Assembly (NCBI GenBank): GCA_951799445.1
Contig: OX637291.1
Location: 12,278,501 to 12,342,500, forward strand
Length of the DNA: 64,000 nt
Origin: Pseudisothecium myosuroides
Lineage: Eukaryota > Streptophyta > Bryopsida > Hypnales > Lembophyllaceae
Reading direction: 5' to 3'
Notes under the pieces: generated by a model
Database searches by the model: none
The model's input: the letters and a program-made list of their open reading frames with translations, nothing else
What the model was told of the DNA's origin: nothing
In this document: one piece after another, positions 55,860 through 64,000 of the stretch
How the letters are laid out: every line of letters begins with the position of its first letter
How positions within the stretch are numbered: the stretch's first letter is position 1
Position numbers and translations under genes: made by a program

Positions 55860-56690
55860 ATGTTGTAAAAATATATATTAATATGTTATTTTGATAGATT
55901 GATTATAATAATTTAGATAAAAATGATGACATCATTTTAGTAGCTTCAAGGTGACGGCTTTTCTTTATGGAGCGATCCATCTATTTAAGAAAAGGCATTT
56001 GTTTGAGAGCATCATCAATTTGATGTAGTTTCCTTATTTTTCACTTAAGATTTTAGTATGTCGAATTGAAGGGGTTTTTTGAGTCTCAAGATAAGGAACT
56101 TCAACCGAAATCGGAATTTGAGTTTTCTTTGTTACAATTGCTAGTTTAGCCTCTTCTACCGCAGCCTCTTCTTGCACCGCCACATGAACGCCCTCAAGAT
56201 GAAGCTGGGCCTTCTCAATCGTCAAAGCAACCTTGCGTGGAGCAACGATGGCACGAGAATCTTCAACGTGACGCTCGAATGATGGTGATCTTGTTGCAGG
56301 TCGGATGTGTTGAGCCCGGCAGCCGAAAAGTGACATTCGAAGGGTGTTTTGAGGGTCTAAACGACGATCAATATTTTTATATGGTTCGGCCTTTAAAGGG
56401 AAGTTGTGGCCACCAACGTTGGTTAGAGGGGCCAGTTAATCCTTTGACCAAGGCAAATCGTGCAGAATATATTGCAACGACCGTTAAACGCATTCTCAAA
56501 TTTCTACAAATGGAGTGAAGCTTCTTTTGGACTTTTATTTTTTACCTCTAATGTACATTTAATAGACATGCTAGTTATTTACGTATTTTATTTTGTATGT
56601 TCAAAGTCATAGAAGGAAAATATAGAAATAATTGCTTTCTAATGATTTTAGGAGGATTTATCTTCTTTATAAGGAGGTAGATTTAGTTGT
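55860..56690. other. Short overlapping ORFs, no gene supported
   Basis: Opposing frames of about 95-100 codons overlap at 56034-56518 (plus: contains GHQRWLEGPVNPLTKANRAEY; minus: Glu/Ala-rich). The plus frame ends with a plausible helical tail. Neither shows a family resemblance, so only one at most is real. Confidence 0.25.
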
Positions 56691-56989
56691 ATAGTCAAAT
56701 TTAATGATTAATGGGTGTTAGTATAGCCACATGATCAAGGTATGAGCTAAAATCAGCTTGACTTGTATGGTTGAGAGAGAAGATGAGATAGAAGATAAGA
56801 AACACTATTCATCTTCTTCTCCGTTGTTGGTTTTAAAAGGCCCGAATGTTTAAAGAGTTATAGTGTGTTGTATTTTGAGAATTTTGGAATGAAAATTGGA
56901 AGAATTGTGTATTATGGTGTTGAGTTTTCAAAAAGTCTTCTTTTGCTTGATTTAAAGTTGTGAATTGAGATTTGTGCTAGTTTGAATGG

Positions 56990-57500
56990 AGGAGGTCTGC
57001 TGCCTCCTATGTGTAGGAGCAGAGACTTTAATCAACCATAGAAAACGGACAGGTCTTTAGTTTGCAATGAAAGTTTAAAAGAGTGTGAAAAATTATTTTG
57101 TCTTTTGAAAAAACTATCATTCATTCTATTTGGAGTTTGTATGAGTAAGCTATAAATGACGAAGTGAAGAAGGGTCTGCTGTCCTCAAATTTAGAGGTTA
57201 AAACTTTGGGTGGCTATGGAAGTTGGACAGAGTATTAGAATGATTTTAGATTTAGAGGAAGAGTAGAAATTAGTGTTAGCTTTCTTTAAAGCTATTATTC
57301 ATTCCGTTTAGAGTTGTTACGAGGGAGTTATGAGTGTTGAAGTGAATGAGGATCTGTTGCCTTCATTTTCTAAAGGCCAAAACTTTGAGAGATCATAAAA
57401 AACGGATTGAATATTAGAATGAGTTGAAATTTAAAGGAGAAATAGAAAATTGAGTTAGCTTTTCAAAAAGCTATCATTCAATTCATTTGGACTTTAGATG
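56990..57500 (+). repeat. 178-bp tandem repeat, about 3 copies
   Basis: Words GG(T/A)TCTG(C/T)TG, AACTTTG.G, GTATTAGAATGA and GCTAT(C/T)ATTCATTC recur with a period of about 178 bases; the last word is at about 57113, 57291 and 57468. Confidence 0.75.
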
Positions 57501-57509
57501 AAGTGACAA

Positions 57510-58190
57510 CACTAGATCAAAGTTCAGCCAAGAAGTTAGAATTAGAGTTGGGTTTGAGATTGTAAAAGAAATTCAAGACTTAAAGACAAGAAGATTGAAG
57601 ACTTGTGTGTTGTGGCTTGTGACTTATTATTTCTAGCCGGTTTTGGAGGCTTGTTGTTTTTCATTTCTGCATCGTAAATTTTATTGCGGATCATGTGGTG
57701 ATTCAGTATTAGTCTCGTTCTGTGTTTGTGACAACAAAGTGGGATTGATCACCCACATGGTCGATCTTTTATGTTGTTTCCATTGGTGAGGCTCGCTTGC
57801 TGGTCATCGTGGGTTTGAAATTTAGGAGCCAATATTTCGGACGGTCAGCTCGTGGTTTTACCCGTCCGAGGCCGTGGGTTCTTATCACCTACCCTTACCC
57901 TGACCTTTATAGAGTCACTATAGGATAGGTCAACGGAGAGGAATTTGAAGATCGAAGACTAAAAACTAGAAGATTTGATTGAGCTCCATAGCAAATTATT
58001 CCCAGTCGCAGCCAGAATCCTCGCGATTTTTCAAAGCAAACTTTCTCTACACGACAACGCTGTCTACCATCTCTGTATCTAGCACTTCTATTGTGTGAGT
58101 TGAAGTTTCTGTCATTAGTAAGTTCCTTCTTGTTTTTATCACTGGCTCATCCGATGAAGGGACAACTTCTGTTAGTACTTGATGTTCACA
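57510..58190. other. Gene-free stretch after the 178-bp repeats
   Basis: Contains CGGACGGTCAGCTCG and a near-inverted CCCGTCCGAGGCCG around 57838-57874, forming a short stem. No gene recognised; it may be part of an LTR, but no matching target duplication was found. Confidence 0.3.
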
Positions 58191-58199
58191 TGCTACTTC

Positions 58200-58775
58200 C
58201 TATATTTCTCTGTGAGTGTCCTTGTTTGTTTGGTCCTCTGTAACAGGACACAATTCAAGTATATCATTTGTGTCCATGTCCGTCACTTCATCTTCTAGAA
58301 CATCTGTGAGACCTTTAGATGTTCCATGATCTATAGATCCATCCACCTTCTGCACTTCCTGCATCAGAAATACAATACTTTCAGCAAGACTATATGGTAC
58401 TGAATATGTAGTCTCCAACTCCCCTGAAGGTGTCTGCACTACCTATGTCTTCTTCATGCCTTTTTCTTTCTCTTTTCGAAGGAGTGCTCTGTTTGATGCA
58501 CCACCATCTTTATCTAATGAATCCTCCCCTTACTTTGATGAGTCATCCTCTGAGTCAGATATATCTTCTTCTGAGTCTGGTGAATCGTCCTCTGTCTCAT
58601 CCTCTTCCTCCTCTCCTACACATAATCTCGATCATCATCTGAACTTTCATCTCCTCCTTCCTGCCCTTCTCTCACCAACGTATCTTCTGAGTGTAAATCT
58701 TCACCGTCTTCCTCATCTTCATCTTTATCTCCAAATATGTCTTCTCTTTCTTCTTCAAATATTAATAAATTTTAG
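58200..58775 (-). pseudogene. Degenerate acidic (Asp/Glu/Ser-rich) coding segment
   Basis: On the minus strand an Asp/Glu/Ser-rich run (EEEREDIFGDKDEDEEDGED and similar, with SDSEDDSS) continues through one frameshift near 58616 and two stops into an 80-codon frame (58439-58200) starting MQTPSGELETTYS. This resembles the acidic tail of the methylase-like gene in exon 5348-6283 in composition and relative position, so it may be the tail of the related gene at 60.4-63.8 kb. Confidence 0.4.
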
Positions 58776-58799
58776 TTTTTCATAGAATCTATTGGATAT

Positions 58800-59192
58800 C
58801 AAGAATAGATATGCCTATTTGAGTCTAGTAGACCTAATTAGTAAAAATATTCCAATAGACTTTTTATATACAATGGACTTTACGTCTTTTGTCCCTATTC
58901 TATAAAGCTTATATGACTTTGAAGTATTTCAAGGCCAAAAGTTTTCCTTATTGTATATCTCTACTAATTTCAAAACTATAGGATTTGCATACTCATGGAG
59001 CACTTTGGACAATGGTATGCAAAATTATTGCAATGAAAGTTCATGTATGCATTTATATGATTTTCACCTAAATTAGTAAATATCTTCAATTCATTTTTGA
59101 GAAATATCAACAAATTTGATGAGATTGAGCTTAATTTCAATCTAACTTAAGTATTACAATTATGCATGCCTACTTTTAAATATGGATAATTT

Positions 59193-59223
<31 letters not shown>

Positions 59224-60400
59224 ATATTTATTAACATTGAGCTTATTGCTAACTAAGCCATTGTATTGAGCCTGTTAAACCTGCCCAGCCTTCAATTGAG
59301 GTCCTCAATGGCCTCATTGTTCAATGCACATATATATGTTTGAGATTTAATCAGAGCAAGCATGCAATTGCACATGTACCTTTGTACTTGACAAGATGGC
59401 TATACAAGCATTAGAATTTAAAAGAACCAAGTTCAACTCTAACCTGCAAGTTATTTATTAAGAGTTAGAACTCCAGTTGCCAAAGCTAATTGGATTCATT
59501 CATATGACATGTTCACATGGTTTAATTCCATTGTGATTATGCATCCAAAGGATTGCTTAGGTGCTTCAATAGTACTATGGTGGTTGAGGGGTTTAATTAC
59601 CAGGCCACATACTAAGCCTTGTAATAAGCCAACTTTAAAATACCGACTGTCAGGTAATTAAGCATTTGTGCTTAAGAACCACCCACCCATCCACTTATTA
59701 GTAGTGATTTTGAATTAACTTGATAAAAGTGAAGTTAAGAAGGGCGGCTTTAGGAAGCTGGGAGATGTCCAAAATTAGTTGGAAACTTGTAAGCTTTCTT
59801 TCTTCTAAGTTTCACATGCTATGACCTAATTGTGCAAGAGACTTTGGAGTTTTGTTGCTGCACTGAGCTGCTGCTGCTTCCAGTTAAAAGGCTATTATGT
59901 TGTTGTGACAATTTTCTGCCATGTCTAAGGTTGTTTTAAAAGGAGGCTCCCTATTTGTGGTTTTGTTTGGATTATGCAAATGACACATTCTTTCTTCATT
60001 TTTGAAGAAATGCTAGACTTATGACATAGATAGCAATTGATTTAGCTTAAGACACCTCGTGCATCCTCACTTACTTTACATTGGTTTGTATTGTGTTTGG
60101 GACGGGCACAGGTGAGGCTAAACCTTCAAGTCTACTTTATCAAGATGGATTTTGGAAGTGTGTATTACTGAGGCTACTTCAACTCCATGATGCTTTGATA
60201 AGCTTTTTTTCTTTAAGATTGGAGGCACTTGTAGTGGTTTGTAATGGAAATTTTTTTAGACTCATGTTGAAATTTGTAATGATTGGTTGGGTTATTATAC
60301 TTTTGATACAACAATGGGTTCTTTTTGTCAAAATTTGACAAAGTTTTTGGAATGTTGTTTCATGTGCTAATCTGGATTAGTTAAGTGATACCTTGAAGCA
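58800..60400. other. AT-rich gene-free stretch
   Basis: Contains a (TTA)n microsatellite at about 59195-59222. No gene supported. If the minus-strand pieces on both sides belong to one gene, this would be an intron of about 1.6 kb. Confidence 0.4.
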
Positions 60401-60423
60401 TAGAGCCCTTATTAGGGGATGTT

Positions 60424-63423
60424 TTAGAAAAGTGTTGTTTCTTCTTCTTCTGTCGTAGGTTGTACTACATGAGATGATGAAGGTTCCGTATGAGGTATAC
60501 TAGTGTACTGTGACACTCCTGCCTCTGGAATCTCAAGTACTAATATTGCAGCTTCTATTGTTTGGACTCTTGTAGGATACACTTCTTGCAATGTGTGGTA
60601 TAAAAATCGAGTTCGATCTATCGAACCGTCTAATATAATCATTTGACTACCTACAAAAGAAGCTTGTAGAATATTTGGCATTGCTGTTGTAACCCCAAAT
60701 GCTACCAGCCCCCATTTCTCTGGTAAATATGTAGCAACCAACCTCCACAACTCCGTAGGTGTTCACTCCACTCGATCTACATCAGAATGCATTTTTCTCA
60801 CGCTCCACGAATTCGTAAACACTACAGGTACTTGTTCACGACCACTTCTTAGATTTTGTACCACCCTCGATGAAGTTGGATGCACCATTACAACTGCTAC
60901 ACCTTCCATCGCTTGTACACTACGCTCTGTTTTTCCATTGTGGCGCAAATCATGGACATACGTAGACACAGTTTGTTGTTAAAACACCCATACGCCTCTC
61001 TGCCAGGTACATTGTGCTGGTAATGCCATCTTCTCTCTCATGTCTACTTCAAAAAATGTTCCAGATGGAAACAAAAACACTGTTTTCCACCTATATGTAC
61101 CTGCCATCCATTGTTGCAACTTCTGCAACATAATATTGTACTCGACATCTGTCCAAGCTTCATCCTCTCCTCATGTCCTACATCGCCTGCATTCACATAT
61201 CCACAAGCACGGCACTCCCAATTCCACGACCCCTTCTGAAAAAAATCCTCTTCCACATCTAATTGGAACGCTTCCACTACTTTCTCCATGTGTGTTGCAA
61301 GGTACATTCAGTTGCCACTCCCATTGCGCCTCATCTAGATTTCTCACCTCTCCAGTCACACCATGATATCCAGATTTTCCACGTTGAATACTAACATAAT
61401 GATCTTTAATCATTGGGGGTATCAGAGCCACAGACCTCTCCAAAGCCTCAACTGTCTTCACTGATGGAGACGACCAAGCTTTCTTCATTTTCTTGTCAAC
61501 AACTTCAGCAAGCAATTTCAATTGTCCACGATTCTCTCCTTCAAATCTCTGCACATTAATGAGGAAAAAACTTTGCATGCTCCTTGGATGTTCCACCTTT
61601 GCTTCAACCATCAACCACCGTATTGCATTTCGTACAACTTTCCTTCGTTGAATTCGATTTGTTGTTTAAGCTAACGTGTCTCTCATTGGAGCATTGCTGC
61701 TGGCATTGTTGAGGAAGTACCTTTGTTGCGGCCGTTGATCACCACTTATAGATTTTGCAGCCATTTCTTTCGCCAACCAAAAATACATTGTCTTAGGAAC
61801 TCTGATTAGCGGTCTCAGCCAAAGCCGCTCCATCCTCTTCTTCCCTTCCCTCACATCAACATTTGGGTCCAACGACTGTTGACTTGCATATCTTTCCCAC
61901 TTCCTCTTGTCATCCTTACTGTACCAAAGAATCCTGTTCTCATAATCACGACAAACTTGCAGAATAGCTTTATACGCCTCTTCATTTTCTTGCCATGCAT
62001 GACGGGTATATTCTGCCATCCTCTTGTACATAACCCCCAATGATATGCTTGCTCCAAAAGACCTCGTCCAATGCAAGGTACTTGCAGCCATTGTAACTGC
62101 TCTTGCTCGTTGAGCATCATCTGCTCAAACCTTTGGATTAAATCTTCCACATGCTTCCCTAATGGCCCGTAGCTTCATCAGATCTTTTTCCATTGTCGTG
62201 CAGAAATCCCTCTCAAACTCTTGTGCATTTATTCGTACTGAAGCTTCAATTTATACTTTTGAATCATTGTACACAAGAAAGCGAGCCTTCCTTTGTGCAA
62301 AAATCTTTTGGTACTCTTCATCTTTCATCAATTCCGCTCTATGCTCCCGTTCAGCTTGCTTACACGCTACAACCACATACTGACTATCAATAGGTTTCTA
62401 GATGATGTTGTTCTCCAACCAATTCCTCCTTGACATATTCAAATTTCCTAGTATAGCCGAAGCGTTTCGAAGGAGAGTCGCCTCAAAGTCCTTCACTGCA
62501 TCCATAGTTGAAAATGGAATCTCCCTTTGAATTGCAGCGCCTTCTGCATCTACACCTTCAATAATATACGCTACCGGTCGTAAAGTAAGTGGTGACATAT
62601 TAGGTTCTCCTCTTCTACAAAATCGTTTGTACATTGCTGAAACACGCCTTGCGATCAATGCTCGATGGTTTGTCTCTACATCCCGAATGTTTGCAATCTT
62701 CACATTGAAAATGAGGTCTATTCCCAAATATATCCGGCCAAGTACTCGTCATTGGTTGGAAATCTTATAAGAGGACCTACAGCTGGCGACGTGTAAGCTA
62801 TTGGAGTCCCTTTTTTTTCATCTGAGGGTTCATCTATAATTCCAAGCTCTTCTCTATGTTCAGCATCATCTCCCTGCAACACGTGCATTTGCATGTCCAC
62901 TGATTGCTCTTGTCATTGGCGTTGCTCGAGGATGTTTCCGTCTTACGCTTCTCCTTCCTCTTTCGCGCTACAACAACCTTTTCACTCCTTCAAAACTTTG
63001 CGCTCTCCTTATTCGCTCCGTAGTTGCCATAGATGACTCAGCTTCTATAGTTTCTGGACTGATATTCATAGCTGCATCTGCTTGCATAAGCGTGTTTTCT
63101 TCACCTTGTACTGATGTACCACTTTGTGTTGGTGTTGAAATGCTTTGAGGAAGCCCTCCTTTGAATGTGCGTATCCTTGATGATGAATGAGTTCTACGTG
63201 CTCCTTGTGCCCCCCTACCTTGATTTATTCTGACATTCCTTTGTCCAGCAGCTGTGCGAGAAGGCTCAATGTCCTCAGTTGGTCCTGGTGGTGAATGTCT
63301 TCTGCCACGATCTTGAACCGGCACCTAGTGAATGTTCAACGGAGTTGCTAGAACCCTATATATAGGATCTGTTTCTTCGGAAAATCGTGGCGGAGTTTTA
63401 TCTCGAGGATTTGGTGCAGCCAT
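60424..63423 (-). pseudogene. Decayed ParB-like gene, probably related to the methylase-like gene of the giant CACTA element
   Basis: The start is the ATG at 63423 (MAAPNPRDKTPPRF). The reading frame can be followed for 3 kb through at least seven stops (63325, 62398, about 62264, about 62116, 61666, about 60979, 60763) and about four single-base frameshifts. The first 170 codons are disordered and basic, with a KRKEKRK patch and a CKCTCC cluster. Next come IDLIFNVKIANIRDVETNHR and RPVAYIIEGVD, then SQYVVVACKQAEREH and ARFLVYND followed by a helix. Spacing and pattern match the ParB-like second half in the other gene (FWMINGQHSVEAA, ECYVVWNKD). A later region has VDRVE, a stop where Trp is expected, then LWRLVATYLPEKWGLVAFGV, compatible with a methylase-like domain, but no FxGxG motif is seen. 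Confidence 0.5.
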
Positions 63424-63464
63424 TGTCTACATTTCTTCATACGCCAAGACTTCCTGCAACAATT

Positions 63465-63795
63465 TTTGAGCTCACAAAACATTCTATGGGCTCAATTTCT
63501 GGAACCTCCACTGCATCATTGCGTGCACCTCAAAGCTCTTCTGGCATAGAAGTCCAATTTTCTTGAAGTTTACGCAAGACGCTTATGGGGTCATCAACAT
63601 CCAAACAACAAGGTGGGATTGGTGCCATCATGAGCTGCCTCTACAACTTAAACTTTTCTACCTTCCCTTCCTCCATTTTGACATTTATGAAAATTACGTC
63701 ATTAGAGATGGTGGTCACTGATTTCAATTTCCCATGTTCGTGGCCTATGGCTACCCAATACAACCCATCCTACATCGCCCGCTTTGTGATCCACA
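63465..63795 (-). pseudogene. Coding-like segment upstream of the decayed ParB-like gene
   Basis: A minus-strand frame (GLYWVAIGHEHGKLKSVTT, then CCLDVDDPISVLRKLQENW) is open apart from stops at about 63761, 63645 and 63528 and ends near 63465. It has protein-like composition and is cut by the CACTA end at 63801. It may be an upstream exon of the same gene or another gene; no family recognised. Confidence 0.35.
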
Positions 63796-63800
63796 ACATT

Positions 63801-64000
63801 CACTATAAGAAACCCCCGTTTTAGGTGACAAGCCCTAATTTTTTATGACAGATTTTAGGTGATGTCAATGTTGACAACCTGTGAGTGTTTCTAACTCCAC
63901 CCTTGAGTCAGAAAGTTACACACGGGCTCTAGCGGCTGTTTCGTTGGAGATTCACTCCTAATTGGGTGTTCCTAAATAAGTGTTCGCCTTCCAAGCAATG
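63801..64000 (+). mobile_element. Left end of another CACTA-type element, truncated by the window end
   Basis: CACTATAAGAAACCCCC at 63801 is a typical CACTA terminus and interrupts the coding-like sequence to its left. The following bases contain repeated TTTTAGGTGA(C/T) words at 63820 and 63851. The other end and target duplication are outside the window. Confidence 0.5.

Noticed and set aside
56717..57735. Another solo LTR (TGTTAGTATAGCC to GTGACAACA)
   Set aside because: The flanking five bases do not match, so borders are unsupported.

Overview
The window looks like a repeat-filled stretch of a land-plant nuclear genome. It holds nested class I and class II transposable elements, decayed multi-exon genes with GT-AG introns, plant-type CCCTAAA telobox motifs and no intact host gene that I can recognise. 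A non-seed plant (bryophyte, lycophyte or fern) is my inference. It rests on the gene families carried: a DUF7869-type transposase, an FCP1-like protein with an Asp-Leu-Asn-Gly signature, and ParB-like/DNA-methylase-like proteins. I could not search a database.

Layout. (1) Bases 1-363 are the right end of a CACTA-type DNA transposon that begins before the window. (2) A Ty3-type LTR retrotransposon runs from 364 to about 40248. It has gag, protease, RT, RNase H, integrase, two further ORFs after pol, a polypurine tract and a 3' LTR; its 5' LTR is not visible. (3) Its gag gene is split by a 28.2-kb CACTA element (1292-29487) with CACTACAAGAAA termini and a 3-bp TAA target duplication. Removing the element and one TAA puts gag back in frame. 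(4) After the LTR come a solo LTR (40925-42724), a decayed gene (about 42.9-44.7 kb), an AT-rich zone built from a dispersed repeat (44.9-54.6 kb) with a small CACTA-like element and other insertions in it, and a long decayed minus-strand gene (63.8 down to about 60.4 kb, perhaps to 55.4 kb). A further CACTA end lies at 63801.

Inside the giant CACTA element, gene blocks sit near both ends and the middle is noncoding. On the left, on the minus strand, are a three-exon gene whose product joins a ParB-like segment to a DNA-methylase-like segment (9576-5348) and an FCP1-like HAD phosphatase gene (about 5149-2818). On the right, on the plus strand, is a DUF7869-type transposase gene (24997-27827). 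The middle (10.5-23 kb) holds MITEs, fold-backs, minisatellites and a 4.8-kb segment bracketed by 387-bp direct repeats.

The most unusual signal is a 21-bp imperfect palindrome: TTCAASTCG, three variable bases, CGASTTGAA. I count 27 copies. They fall only in the introns (plus one 3'-UTR copy) of the ParB/methylase-like gene and in the 5'-UTR intron of the transposase gene, and I saw none elsewhere. A ParB-fold/methylase-like protein encoded by the same element as many dyad sites suggests a self-recognition or regulatory module of a mega-transposon. This is a hypothesis. The gene copies here carry stop codons and frameshifts, most stops being of the type produced by C-to-T/G-to-A change, so this copy is probably not autonomous.
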